Shown: positions 1 through 8,755, numbered from the stretch's first letter. The stretch: 64,000 bases of DNA from JAVJSF01 sp040219555 (GCA_040219555.1 JAVJSF010000017.1:53523-117522), one strand, 5' to 3'. Numbers and translations: made by a program. Notes: generated by a model not told the origin, from the sequence alone.

Positions 1-1184
1 GCGGGCACGATGGGCGAGTCGCCGCTGGTGCGGTAGACGGTCTGCTTGATCGCCAGCACGTTCGGGTCCTGCACGGCCTGCTCCACGAACCGCTCGACGC
101 TGGTGTGGAAGTCGTCGTAGGGATGGTGCACGAACAGGTCGCCGGCGCGGATGACGGCGAACAGGTCGACCGACCCACCGTCCTCACGGCGCAGACGGCT
201 CTGCACGACGGGTTCCCAGGGGCGGTCGCGCATGCCCGGCCGCTCGAGCCCGGCGAACTGGAACAGCGCGGTGAGGTCCAGCGGCGCGGGGACCCGGTAG
301 GTCTCGCCCGGACCCACCTCCAGGGCCTCCATCAGCTCGTCCACGAGCGCCTCGGGTGCATCCTGCTGCACCTCCAGGCGCACCACGTGGCCGAAGCGCC
401 GGCGCCGCAGCTGGGCCTCCACGGCGCCGATCAGGTCGTCGGACTCGTCGGAGATCGAGAAATCCGCATCGCGCGTCACGCGGAAGGTGGTGAGCGCCAC
501 GATCTCCATGCCCGGGAACAGGCGGGCGATGTGGTGGGCGATCACCTCGTCGAGCGCCACCAGCCGGTCGCCTGCGGGCAGGAACCGCGGCAGCCTGGGC
601 GGCACCTTGACGCGCGCGAAGCGCGTGGCCCCGGTGGCCGGGTCGCGCACGCTCAGGCCGATGTTCAGCGACAGCCCGGAGATGTACGGGAAGGGCAGGC
701 CCGGGCCCACGGCCAGCGGGGTCAGCGCGGGATAGACCTCGCGGTCGAAGCGCTCGTCGACGTCGCGCCGCTCGCCGGCGGTGAGCTCGGCCAGGGGGAC
801 CACGTCGATCCCCTCGCCCGCCAGCGCGGGTCGCACCTCATCGCTCCACACTCGCGCCGCGTCGGCCGCCAGCTCGCGCACGCGGTCGGCGATGCGCTGG
901 AGCACGTCCTCGCGCGGCAGGCGGTCCGGGGTGCTGGACAGCCGCCCGGCCTCGTAGGCGTCCTGGACCGTGGCCACCCGGACCATGAAGAACTCGTCCA
1001 GGTTGGAGGCGAAGATCCCGAGGAACTTGCAGCGCTCCAGCAGCGGCACCTCGGGGGTGCTGGCGAGCGCCAGGACGCGGGCGTTGAACTCGAGCCACGA
1101 CAGCTCACGGTTGATGTAGAGACCGGGGTCGGTGAGGTCGGTCTCCCGCTCCGGATCGTCGTCGCTGCGGCTCACGCGGCCCAT
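1..1184 (-). CDS. ppk1: Polyphosphate kinase 1, N-terminal part (runs off window)
   Basis: Ppk1 reversibly transfers the gamma-phosphate of ATP to inorganic polyphosphate. About 394 residues are visible from an ATG at 1184, and the frame stays open to the window edge, so roughly 300 C-terminal residues lie outside. The N-terminal hallmark YINRELSWLEFNARVL is followed by LLERCKFLGIFASNLDEFFMVR, and the visible part ends at QTVYRTSGDSPIVP, which in the family precedes the catalytic domains. The autophosphorylated histidine is not in view. A phosphate theme may continue with the response regulator at 15371, but the two genes are 14 kb apart, so that link is inference. Confidence 0.95.
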   Translation of the reverse strand, partial: MGRVSRSDDDPERETDLTDPGLYINRELSWLEFNARVLALASTPEVPLLERCKFLGIFASNLDEFFMVRVATVQDAYEAGRLSSTPDRLPREDVLQRIADRVRELAADAARVWSDEVRPALAGEGIDVVPLAELTAGERRDVDERFDREVYPALTPLAVGPGLPFPYISGLSLNIGLSVRDPATGATRFARVKVPPRLPRFLPAGDRLVALDEVIAHHIARLFPGMEIVALTTFRVTRDADFSISDESDDLIGAVEAQLRRRRFGHVVRLEVQQDAPEALVDELMEALEVGPGETYRVPAPLDLTALFQFAGLERPGMRDRPWEPVVQSRLRREDGGSVDLFAVIRAGDLFVHHPYDDFHTSVERFVEQAVQDPNVLAIKQTVYRTSGDSPIVP

Positions 1185-1227
1185 TCTGCGGACGCCGCCC
1201 GGGCGTGTCCACCTGCGCCCACGTCGG

Positions 1228-2517
1228 TTACAGCCGCCCCGAGCGCCGCACGATGAGGCGGTAGGGCGCCGGCTCGCGCCCGCCCTGCACCTCGAGGGTG
1301 TAGAAGCCCGAACGGCTGGCGGTGATGCTCAGCCGCTCGATCGAGGCCGGCCCGATGGAGATCGCGGCAAGCCACCGCCGGGCGAAGGCGCCGTCGCGCT
1401 CGCCCCGCGGCGTGCCGGCGCGCCAGAGGGCCAGATCCAGGTCCGCCCGGCCGGGCCCCTTCAGCACGGCCGTGACGGTCTGGCCGGAGCGCAGGTACAC
1501 ACGGAAGCCGTCGCGGGGGTCGCCCCACGACCCGGTGCGCCCGCGCAGCGCCCGCCCGCGCGCTCCGCCCGGACCCATCAGGGGCGCCAGTGCACGCACC
1601 AGCACCGTGTCGTCGTTGGGCTCCCGGTCCTCGCGCGGCGGCGTGGGGGCCGCCAGCGCGGCGCGCAGATCCACCAGGCCGAGGCCGCTGCCCACATCGC
1701 GCCCGCTGGGCGGGACATCGCGGGCGGTCGTCTCGATGAGGGTGCGCACCTGGGGTGCGCTGAGACGGGGCCGGAGCGCCAGGATGCGCGCGGCAACACC
1801 GCTCACAACGGCGGTCGCCATCGAGGTGCCCGTGCGGGCCTCGGTGGCGCCGGGGCGGTCGTGCGCGCGCGCGGCCACCACGCCGTCGCCGGGCGCGACC
1901 ACGGCGAGGTGCGGCCCCTTGGCCGAGAGCAGCAGCGGGCGCCCGTCGTCGCCCACCGCGCCCACCGCCAGCGCCTGGCGGTACGCACCCGGGTAGACCG
2001 GGGGCCCACCGCGAAGGCCGTTGTTGCCCGCCGACACCACGACGAGGACGCCCGCGCGGGCGGCGGCGTCGAGGGCGGCCTGCTCGGCGGCCGAGAACCC
2101 CTCGCCGCCGAACGAGATGTTGATGACGCTCGCCCCGCGCGCCACGGCGTACCGCACCCCGCGCACGAGGTCGAGGGTGCGCGTGGCCCCGCGCGCGTCG
2201 GCGATCGTGACGGGCAGGATCGTCACCCCCGGGCCGGTGTTGCCGGCGGCGACGTCGGTGATGATCCCGGCCACATGCGTGCCGTGACCCGATGGGTCGC
2301 TCAGCGGATCGCGGGTGCCCGGGACGAACGAGCGGGCGCCCCGGGTGTCGATGGCATCGGCGAGGCCGGGCACACCGGCGTCGACCCCGGTGTCCAGCAC
2401 CGCCACCACGGGCCGGCGCGGACCGCGTCCGGGCGTCCACTCGATCTGGCGCAGGTGCGTCGGCACCCCCGCGACGGGGGCGGCGACGGCCGCGGGCGGG
2501 ACGATCGGGGCGTCCAT
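1228..2517 (-). CDS. S8 family subtilisin-like serine protease
   Basis: This is a 429-residue subtilase. The catalytic triad is readable: Asp in VVAVLDTGVD (about residue 42), His in SGHGTHVAG (about 80) and Ser in GTSMATAVVSG (about 232); the oxyanion Asn lies in SAGNNG. About 130 further residues follow the catalytic domain and contain a beta-rich segment resembling a pre-peptidase C-terminal domain. No signal peptide and no inhibitor I9 prodomain are visible: the triad Asp lies only about 40 residues from the ATG. The protein may be cytoplasmic or leave by a non-Sec route. It sits 7 bases after a small membrane-protein gene and may be co-transcribed with it. Confidence 0.9.
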   Translation of the reverse strand: MDAPIVPPAAVAAPVAGVPTHLRQIEWTPGRGPRRPVVAVLDTGVDAGVPGLADAIDTRGARSFVPGTRDPLSDPSGHGTHVAGIITDVAAGNTGPGVTILPVTIADARGATRTLDLVRGVRYAVARGASVINISFGGEGFSAAEQAALDAAARAGVLVVVSAGNNGLRGGPPVYPGAYRQALAVGAVGDDGRPLLLSAKGPHLAVVAPGDGVVAARAHDRPGATEARTGTSMATAVVSGVAARILALRPRLSAPQVRTLIETTARDVPPSGRDVGSGLGLVDLRAALAAPTPPREDREPNDDTVLVRALAPLMGPGGARGRALRGRTGSWGDPRDGFRVYLRSGQTVTAVLKGPGRADLDLALWRAGTPRGERDGAFARRWLAAISIGPASIERLSITASRSGFYTLEVQGGREPAPYRLIVRRSGRL

Positions 2518-2524
2518 GGCTCTC

Positions 2525-2893
2525 CTACACCCGCCAGCGGGCGGCGACCGCGATGAGCCCGACGATCAGGAGCAGGCCGACGAGGATGGCGGCGATGAAG
2601 GAGGCGCCCACCACGAAGGGGATCACCACGATCACGCTCTGGGCGATGGCGATGATCCACATGATGTCCCGGAGCGGGCCGGGGCGCAGGCGCACCGCGA
2701 TGGCGATGGCGGCCACGAGGGCGGCCAGGGCCAGCACCGCCAGCAGCAGGGCGCTGCCGCGCCAGATCAGGATGCCCACCACCTCGACCAGGGCGAGGAT
2801 GCCGCCCAGCATCAGCCGGCGACCGCGGATGCGGTCACCCAGGCGCCGGCGGAAGCCCGGAGGGTTGGCTTCGATCAGGGGGAGGTCGTTCAC
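2525..2893 (-). CDS. Small hypothetical membrane protein
   Basis: A 122-residue protein starts at GTG 2893 (VNDLPLIEANPPGF). After a short basic stretch it holds about four hydrophobic helices: LMLGGILALVEVVGILIW, LLLAVLALAALVAAIAIAV, IMWIIAIAQSVIVVIPFVV and FIAAILVGLLLIVGLIAVAA. The frame extends further upstream without a better start, but that extension is arginine-rich shadow sequence. I recognise no family. It probably sits in the cytoplasmic membrane and lies just upstream of the subtilase gene. Confidence 0.7.
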   Translation of the reverse strand: MNDLPLIEANPPGFRRRLGDRIRGRRLMLGGILALVEVVGILIWRGSALLLAVLALAALVAAIAIAVRLRPGPLRDIMWIIAIAQSVIVVIPFVVGASFIAAILVGLLLIVGLIAVAARWRV

Positions 2894-2908
2894 CGGTCGA
2901 GTGTAGCG

Positions 2909-2963
2909 CCGGCCCCGGCGCGTTCCGCGACACCGGGGCCGGACATGACCGGGGGAACCCCGG
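2909..2963 (-). terminator. Tandem hairpins after the DUF4394 gene
   Basis: Two adjacent inverted repeats follow the stop of the gene at 2983-4095. The larger pairs 2909-2918 with 2933-2942 (10 bp, 14-base loop), and the smaller pairs 2949-2954 with 2958-2963 (6 bp, 3-base loop). There is no T-run, as is common in high-GC genomes. They probably separate this gene from the membrane protein downstream. Confidence 0.45.
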
Positions 2964-2982
2964 CCATGGGGGGCGGAGGCTC

Positions 2983-4095
2983 CTAGCGGGCCGTCACGCG
3001 AAGGGTTGCCACGGCGCGGGCACCGAGGTTGTCGGTGGCGCGAACCCGGACGACGTGGCGCCCGGCATCGAGGGGGATCCTCTGCGCGGCGCCCGTGGAG
3101 ATGTCGTAGGTGCCGTCGCCGTCGCGGTCCCACTCGACCTTCACGATGGCCCCGTCCGGGTCGTTGGCCTGCGCGATGTAGGCCGCGTTCTGCTTGGGCT
3201 TCGGCGACGGGGTGGTGGCCACGATCGTCACGTTCGGCGGCATGTTGACCGCCGGCGGACCGACGGCCGGCTGGCGCACCGCGATCGCGGTGACGGTCCG
3301 GCTGGGCACGTCGTCCTTGCGCACGAGGCGGCCGGTGCCGATGGGGCCCAGTTCCGTGGCCGCGCCGGTGTTGAGGTCGATGCGGAACAACTTGGTGCCC
3401 GCCCCGTCACCGACGTTGGTCGACATGTAGCCGATGCCGTCCGCGATGTCGAAGCCGGTGCGCGAGCCCACGTCGACGCCGATGCTCTTGGCGTCCACCA
3501 GGGTGCCGGCGTTCGGCGGGTTCTGGCTGAGGAGCTGGTCGGTGTTCCGGTCGATCCCGAACAGCCGGGTGCCGGCCGGCTTGTTCACGGTGAGGTCAGT
3601 GTTGGTGTAGGCGCTCGCCACCACCTGCGGGCTGCCGGGGTTGAGCGCGCCGTCCGGGCTGCCGGCACCGTGGTCACCGCTGGCGAACGAGAGGCGGTAG
3701 TTCATGTTCGAGTCGCTGGTCACGCGCATGGCGTCCGGGACCGGGTTCACGTCGACGCCGAAGCTGGCCCCCACCAGCCCGGGGTTGAAGCCCGAGCCGA
3801 TCGGCGTGGCGGCGCCGGTGTCCTGGTTCACCTGGTACATGACGTTGTCGGTACCGGCGCCCACGAGGGTGTTCGTGGTCGACCGGATGTCGATCCCCAC
3901 CAGGCGGACGCCCGCGGGAAGCCCGCTGATCGCGACCTCGTCCAGGACCACGCCCGGATAGCGCGAGTCGACGCGCAGCAGGTTGCCCTGATCATCGAGT
4001 GCGTGGACGTCGCGGGCCTGGGCGACGGCCGGGACTGCGAGGGTCAGGGCCGCGCCCATGAGGACGGCCCGTCGCATGAAGGATCGCGCGGTCAT
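2983..4095 (-). CDS. Secreted DUF4394 domain protein with C-terminal PKD-like domain
   Basis: A 370-residue exported protein. Residues 1-27 form a signal peptide (basic MTARSFMRR, hydrophobic core, cleavage near AVAQARD). Residues 28-260 match the DUF4394 pattern: HALDDQGNLLRVD, GLPAGVRLVGIDIRSTTNTL, SFGVDVNPVPDAMRV and repeated GAATPIG/GAATELG motifs, suggesting a beta-propeller-like repeat fold. The last 90 residues contain NDPDGAIVKVEWDRDGDGTYD, typical of a PKD/Ig-like surface domain. A good ribosome site (GGAGGAGC) precedes the ATG. The biochemical role of DUF4394 is unknown to me. Confidence 0.85.
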   Translation of the reverse strand: MTARSFMRRAVLMGAALTLAVPAVAQARDVHALDDQGNLLRVDSRYPGVVLDEVAISGLPAGVRLVGIDIRSTTNTLVGAGTDNVMYQVNQDTGAATPIGSGFNPGLVGASFGVDVNPVPDAMRVTSDSNMNYRLSFASGDHGAGSPDGALNPGSPQVVASAYTNTDLTVNKPAGTRLFGIDRNTDQLLSQNPPNAGTLVDAKSIGVDVGSRTGFDIADGIGYMSTNVGDGAGTKLFRIDLNTGAATELGPIGTGRLVRKDDVPSRTVTAIAVRQPAVGPPAVNMPPNVTIVATTPSPKPKQNAAYIAQANDPDGAIVKVEWDRDGDGTYDISTGAAQRIPLDAGRHVVRVRATDNLGARAVATLRVTAR

Positions 4096-4198
4096 AGAGA
4101 GGTGCTCCTCCGTTGGAACGGTTCGGGAGAAGCTACGAACGGACCCGTCCGGCGGACCACTTTGCGAGCCGTCGACGGCTGTGAGCGTCGTGCGGGGA

Positions 4199-5080
4199 TC
4201 ACCCGCGGCCGGGCGGCTCCGGTCCCGACGGGGTGACCAGGGCGATCACATCGGAGCCGGCCGGACCGCGGTCGCCGAGGGCGGCGAGCACCCGCTCCGC
4301 CGCGGCCCGGTCGGCCACGAGCCCGGCCAGGCACGAGCCGCTGCCGCACAGGAGCACCCGACCGGCGCCGGCGGCCGCCAGCGCACGGGCGGGCGCCGCC
4401 AGCGCCGGCCGCAGCGCGAGCGCCGCCGGCCACAGATCGTTGCGGGCCCAGGCCGCCAGTGCCGGCCACGGCGGCGGCGCGGCGGTGCCCGCGGGCGGCG
4501 GCGCGGACGCGCGCGCCCTCCCCATCCGGTCGAAGCGCGAGTACACCACCGCGGTGGGGAGGCCGAACGGCGGTCGTACCAGGACCGCCGCGAAGGCCGG
4601 CCGTCCCGCGGGGCCGAGGCGCTCGCCGCGCCCCGTGGCCCACGCGGCGCCCCCGGCGACGAAGAAGGGGACATCGCTCCCCACGCGCGCGGCCACCTCG
4701 CGCAGCCGCGCGGCCCCCAGGCCCAGGCCGAACAGGCGCTCGGCCCCGCGCAGCACCGCGGCGGCGTCGCTGGAGCCACCCCCCAGGCCGGCCTGGGCGG
4801 GGATGCGCTTGCGGATGGTCACCGCAACGGGGAGGGGCCGCCCGACCTCGCGCTCCAGCGCGTCCAGGGCCGACCACGCCAGGTTGGCCGGGCCGGGCGC
4901 CTCGGGGCAGTCCACCCGGCGGCGATCGGCGGCGCGCAGCACGACGTCGTCGTGCAGGCCGTCCAACTCGACCATCAGCGAGGCGACCGGGTGGTAGCCG
5001 TCGGCGCCCGGCGGCCCCACGTCCAGGCGGAGGTTCAGCTTCGGGCGCGCGCGCTCGCACACCTCGGGCGCGCCCGTCAT
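4199..5080 (-). CDS. ispE: 4-diphosphocytidyl-2-C-methyl-D-erythritol kinase
   Basis: IspE phosphorylates 4-diphosphocytidyl-2-C-methylerythritol in the non-mevalonate isoprenoid pathway. The 293-residue protein shows the GHMP-kinase architecture: ARPKLNLRLDV...DGYHPV at the N-terminus with the catalytic Lys at about 14, the ATP loop IPAQAGLGGGSSDAAA at 93-108, and a late glycine-rich motif VLLCGSGSCLAG. The ATG overlaps the rsmA stop by four bases (5077-5080), so it is translationally coupled as the last gene of metG-tatD-rsmA-ispE. Confidence 0.97.
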   Translation of the reverse strand: MTGAPEVCERARPKLNLRLDVGPPGADGYHPVASLMVELDGLHDDVVLRAADRRRVDCPEAPGPANLAWSALDALEREVGRPLPVAVTIRKRIPAQAGLGGGSSDAAAVLRGAERLFGLGLGAARLREVAARVGSDVPFFVAGGAAWATGRGERLGPAGRPAFAAVLVRPPFGLPTAVVYSRFDRMGRARASAPPPAGTAAPPPWPALAAWARNDLWPAALALRPALAAPARALAAAGAGRVLLCGSGSCLAGLVADRAAAERVLAALGDRGPAGSDVIALVTPSGPEPPGRG

Positions 5081-5928
5081 CGGTCCCCTTCAGCCAGCCG
5101 GGCGGCCAGCGTGGCGTAGTGGGACGGCGCGAGGGCCTCGGGGCGCGCGTCGGCCGGGTGGCCCAGCGCGATGAGTATCCGGCGCACCGCCTCCTTGGGG
5201 TGACCGGCCGCGCCGAGGGTGTTGGCGAGGGTCTTGCGCCGCGATGCGAAGGCGGCGCGCACCAGGTCGCGCACGCCGGGCGCCGGCGCCGGCCCGGTGC
5301 GGCGGAAGGCCACCAGGGCCGAGTCCACCCGCGGGCGCGGCACGAACACCTCCCGCCCCACGGCCCGGCGGAAGGTGGTCTCCATCGCCATCCCCATCAG
5401 CACCGTGGGCGCCCCGTACAGCCGCCCGCCGGGGGCGGCGGTCCAGCGGTCGGCCACCTCGGCCTGGGTCATCACGCACCAGCGCTCCACCGCGGGGAGG
5501 CGCCAGAGGCTCTCGACCATGATCGGGGTGGCGATGTTGTAGGGCAGGTTGGCCACCATGACGGTGGGCGCCGGCGCGAGCGCGGCCAGGTCGGCGCGCA
5601 TGGCATCGCCCCAGTGGACCGTGACGTTGCCGGCGCCGGCCAGCACCTCCGCCAGCACCGGCTCCACCCGCCGGTCGAACTCGAGCGCATGGACGTGTGC
5701 CGCGGCCCGTGCGAGGGCGACGGTGAGGACCCCGAGCCCGGGCCCCACCTCCACGGCGACGTCCCGGGGGCCCACGCCTGCGCGACGCACGGCGAGGTCG
5801 ACCAGGTTCTCGTCCAGCAGGAAGTGCTGGCCCAGATCCGTGTCGGGCCGCAGCCCGTGGCGCTCCAGCAACCGCATCACGCCCACCCGCGGCGGCGGGT
5901 CGGCGGGACGGGGCGGCTCCTCGCTCAC
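5077..5928 (-). CDS. rsmA: 16S rRNA dimethyladenosine transferase (RsmA/KsgA)
   Basis: RsmA dimethylates two adjacent adenosines at the 3' end of 16S rRNA during 30S assembly. The 283-residue protein has DLGQHFLLD at 32-40, the SAM-binding EVGPGLGVLT at 60-69 and the catalytic NLPY motif at 127-130. The start is GTG 5928, overlapping the tatD stop as GTGA, and the stop overlaps ispE as ATGA. In many Actinomycetota an rpf gene sits between tatD and rsmA; here it is absent. Confidence 0.97.
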   Translation of the reverse strand: MSEEPPRPADPPPRVGVMRLLERHGLRPDTDLGQHFLLDENLVDLAVRRAGVGPRDVAVEVGPGLGVLTVALARAAAHVHALEFDRRVEPVLAEVLAGAGNVTVHWGDAMRADLAALAPAPTVMVANLPYNIATPIMVESLWRLPAVERWCVMTQAEVADRWTAAPGGRLYGAPTVLMGMAMETTFRRAVGREVFVPRPRVDSALVAFRRTGPAPAPGVRDLVRAAFASRRKTLANTLGAAGHPKEAVRRILIALGHPADARPEALAPSHYATLAARLAEGDR

Positions 5929-6674
5929 CAGCCGAAGATGCGTGCCGCGTTGGCGGAGGTGGCCGCGTCCAGATCCTCGGCGGGCATGTCGCGCAATGCC
6001 GCGACGAAGCGCAGGGTGTGGGCCACGTTGGCGGGCCGGTTGGGCCGCCCGCGCCGCGGCTCCGGAGCCAGGTAGGGGCTGTCGGTCTCCACCAGCAGCC
6101 GGTCGAGGGGGGCCAGGGCGGCCGCGCGCTGGAGGTCGTGCGAGCGCTTGTAGGTCACCGGGCCGGCGAGCGACAGCATGTAGCCGCGCTCGACGGCGTC
6201 GTCGAGGCGCTCGGGGATGCTGAAGCAGTGCAGGATCACCGGCAGGCCTGCGGCGTCCTCACCCAGCACGCGCATGGTGTCCTCGGTGGCCTCGCGCGTA
6301 TGGATCACCAGCGGCAGCCCCACCTCGCGGGCCAGCGCGATCTGGGCCCGGAAGGCCCGCTCCTGGTCCTCGTGCGAGGCGTGGTCGTAGTGGTGGTCGA
6401 AGCCGCACTCACCGATGGCCACGACCTTGGGGTGCGCGGACAGCTCGCGCATCCACACGGGGTCGGCCGCGGTGAAGGAGCCGGCGTCGTGGGGGTGGAC
6501 GCCGACGGCGGCGAACACGCCCGGGAAGCGCTCGGTGAGCGCCACCGCCCGGCGGGACGAGTCCTCGCCCATCCCGATGGTGACGATCCGCTCGACCCCC
6601 TCGCCCGCCGCCTCGGCGACGAGATCGGCCACGTCCTGATCGCAGGACTCCAGGTGGGCGTGGCTGTCGACTAT
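5925..6674 (-). CDS. tatD: TatD family metal-dependent hydrolase, apparent AUA start
   Basis: TatD proteins are metal-dependent TIM-barrel nucleases. The protein reads VDSHAHLESC..., GVHPHD, GECGFDHHYDH, LPLVIHTREA, VILHCFS and LLVETDSPYLAPEP, all expected metal-site motifs, and totals about 249 residues. No in-frame ATG, GTG, TTG or CTG lies near the conserved start: the codon before VDSH is ATA at 6672-6674. An AGGAG sits 8 bases upstream, and the ATA overlaps the metG stop as ATAG, mirroring the ATGA/GTGA junctions elsewhere in the operon. I therefore place the start at the ATA. The frame is open far upstream through metG, so a longer metG-overlapping form cannot be excluded. Confidence 0.9.
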   Translation of the reverse strand: MVDSHAHLESCDQDVADLVAEAAGEGVERIVTIGMGEDSSRRAVALTERFPGVFAAVGVHPHDAGSFTAADPVWMRELSAHPKVVAIGECGFDHHYDHASHEDQERAFRAQIALAREVGLPLVIHTREATEDTMRVLGEDAAGLPVILHCFSIPERLDDAVERGYMLSLAGPVTYKRSHDLQRAAALAPLDRLLVETDSPYLAPEPRRGRPNRPANVAHTLRFVAALRDMPAEDLDAATSANAARIFGW

Positions 6675-8209
6675 TCCGGGGTCTCCTGTGGCTCGACGCG
6701 CGGGAACAGCGGCGGGACGGGCGCGAGGGTGGCGCCGGCGGCGCCGGCGCCCCAGCGGGCATCGGCCAGGCTGAGCGCCGAGGGATCCTGACCCAGGGCG
6801 CCCAGCAGTCGCTCGGCCGAGGCGGGGATGACCGGCCACACCAGTACCGCCACGCAGCGCAGCCCCTCGGCCAGCGAGAAGAGGGCCTGGTCCAGATCGG
6901 CGGCCCGGGCCGGGTCCTTCGCCAGCGCCCAGGGGGCGCGCTCCTCGGCCAGGCGGTTGATGCGGCGCACCAGCGCCCAGGCGGCGTCCATGGCGCGGCT
7001 GATGTCCAGCTGGTCGTGAGCGGCCACCACCGCGGCCACGGCGTCGTCCACCTCGCGCGCCAGGTCGGCGTCGGCACCCGTGTCGGCCGGGACCACCCCG
7101 TCGCGGTAGCGCCCCACCATGTTCAGGGTGCGGTTGAGCAGGTTCCCCAGTTCGTTTGCCAGCTCGCCGGCGTAGCGGGCCTCGAAGCCCTCCGCGGTGA
7201 AGGTGCCGTCCTCGCCGAAGCGCACCTCGCGCGCCAGGTAGTAGCGCAGCGCGTCGATGCCGTAGCGCTCGATGAACGGGAACGGGTCGACCACGTTGCC
7301 CGTGGTCTTGCTCATCTTCTCGCCGCCCTTGAGCAGGTAGCCGTGGATCATCAGGCGCTCGGGTAGCTCCAGGCCGGCGGCCATGAGCATGGCCGGCCAG
7401 ATGACCGCGTGGAACTTGAGGATGTCCTTGCCCATGATCTGAAGGCTCGGCGGCCAGAAGCGCGCCACCAGGTCCTCGCCCGGACGCGCGTAGGCCAGCG
7501 CCGTGCGGTAGTTGAGCAGCGCGTCGAACCAGACGTAGATGGTCTGCTCGGGGTCCCACGGGACCCGTACGCCCCAAGCGGTCTGGGCGCGCGACATCGA
7601 CAGGTCGTCGAGCCCCCCCTCGATCATCCGCTGCGCCTCGTTGCGCCGTGCGGACGGGAGAACCCAGTCCGGATTCGCGGCGTAGTGGGCCAGCAGGCGG
7701 TCGCGGTAGGCCGACAGGCGGAAGAACCAGTTCTCCTCCTCCTGCCAGGCCACCTCGGTGCCGTGGATGGGGCAGCGCCGGCCCTCGGAGAGGTCGTCGT
7801 CCGAGTAGAAGGCCTCGCATGCCGTGCAGTACCAGCCGCCGTAGCTGCCGCGGTAGACATCGCCGGCGTCGTGGATCTGCTGGACGAGCCGCTGCACCCC
7901 GTCCTCGTGCTCGGGGTCGGTGGTGCGGATGAAGAAGTCGTGCGTTGAATCGAGCACCCCGCCCAGCGCACGGAAGCGGGCCGACAGAAGGTCGGCGTGC
8001 TCCTTGGGCTCGCGCCCGGCCCGCTCGGCCGACTCGGCGATCTTGGCCCCGTGCTCGTCGGTGCCCGTCAGGAAGAAGACGTCCTCGCCGCGCTGGCGGT
8101 GATGGCGCGCGATGATGTCGGTCATGATCGTGGTGTACGCATGACCGATGTGCGGCTCGCCGTTGACGTAGTAGATCGGCGTGGTGATGTAGAAGCTCTG
8201 GCGCGGCAC
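6671..8209 (-). CDS. metG: Methionyl-tRNA synthetase
   Basis: MetG charges tRNA-Met. The start is GTG 8209 (MPRQSFYITTPIYYVNGEPHIGHAY), giving 512 residues. The HIGH-type motif PHIGH is at 19-23 and the KMSK loop (GEKMSKTTGN) near 298. A zinc-binding insertion with CTAC and a later CPIHG is present. The length fits the short form lacking the C-terminal tRNA-binding domain. A TAGACT element ends 8 bases before the GTG, so the mRNA is probably leaderless. First gene of metG-tatD-rsmA-ispE. Confidence 0.97.
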   Translation of the reverse strand: MPRQSFYITTPIYYVNGEPHIGHAYTTIMTDIIARHHRQRGEDVFFLTGTDEHGAKIAESAERAGREPKEHADLLSARFRALGGVLDSTHDFFIRTTDPEHEDGVQRLVQQIHDAGDVYRGSYGGWYCTACEAFYSDDDLSEGRRCPIHGTEVAWQEEENWFFRLSAYRDRLLAHYAANPDWVLPSARRNEAQRMIEGGLDDLSMSRAQTAWGVRVPWDPEQTIYVWFDALLNYRTALAYARPGEDLVARFWPPSLQIMGKDILKFHAVIWPAMLMAAGLELPERLMIHGYLLKGGEKMSKTTGNVVDPFPFIERYGIDALRYYLAREVRFGEDGTFTAEGFEARYAGELANELGNLLNRTLNMVGRYRDGVVPADTGADADLAREVDDAVAAVVAAHDQLDISRAMDAAWALVRRINRLAEERAPWALAKDPARAADLDQALFSLAEGLRCVAVLVWPVIPASAERLLGALGQDPSALSLADARWGAGAAGATLAPVPPLFPRVEPQETPE

Positions 8210-8217
8210 GGGCGGGG

Positions 8218-8223
8218 AGTCTA
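8218..8223 (-). promoter_or_regulatory. -10 element of the metG operon (leaderless)
   Basis: TAGACT on the minus strand is followed by 8 bases and the GTG start of metG, which places the transcription start at or next to the start codon. There is no Shine-Dalgarno sequence. No clear -35 was recognised. Confidence 0.5.
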
Positions 8224-8224
8224 G

Positions 8225-8755
8225 ATGCTGTGCCCGCCCCGGAGCCTCGCCGCGCTGCTGGCCGCACACGACCGCCTGCGCGCGGCCGGCGTGGACCACC
8301 TGGTGGTGGGCGGATGCGCGCGGGCCCTGCTGGACGAGGCGCCTGCCGCCGGCCGCCGGCCGCGCGATGTGGACCTCGAGGTGTCGCCGGCCGACGTCGC
8401 CCGCGCGGGCGCCGCGCTGGGGGCGCGGGTCTTCGAGCGCGCCGACGCGGCCATCACCTCGCTGCAGGCCGGGCTCGTGGTGGCCGGCGTGGAGGTGGAC
8501 GTCGGCGCCATCGCCGAGGTCCGCGGACCGCTCGGCACCCTGGCGGGTGACTGGGGGCGCCAGTGGGGCGCCCGGCGGACCGTCCTCCTGGCGGGGCGGA
8601 CGCTGGCCGTGGGGCCCACCGCGGAGATGATCGCGCGGGCGCTGGTGGCCGGCGACGGAGCACGCCTGCTGCGCTGCGGCGGCGCCGGGCCGTGGCCCGA
8701 CCCGGGCTACGTTGCGGCGCGGGTGGCGGCGGCGATCTCCAGCGCCACCTCGTAG
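8225..8755 (+). CDS. Putative nucleotidyltransferase-fold protein
   Basis: A 176-residue protein resembling small minimal nucleotidyltransferases. It has HLVVGGCARALL with the GG pair at 29-30, then RPRDVDLEV with the two putative metal-binding aspartates at 48 and 50, and a third acidic motif GVEVDVGAI near 93. The substrate is unknown; similar folds occur in antitoxin-type and antibiotic-modifying enzymes. It begins only 15 bases from the divergent metG start, and its last 49 bases overlap the 3' end of rsmI on the other strand. Confidence 0.65.
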   Translation: MLCPPRSLAALLAAHDRLRAAGVDHLVVGGCARALLDEAPAAGRRPRDVDLEVSPADVARAGAALGARVFERADAAITSLQAGLVVAGVEVDVGAIAEVRGPLGTLAGDWGRQWGARRTVLLAGRTLAVGPTAEMIARALVAGDGARLLRCGGAGPWPDPGYVAARVAAAISSATS

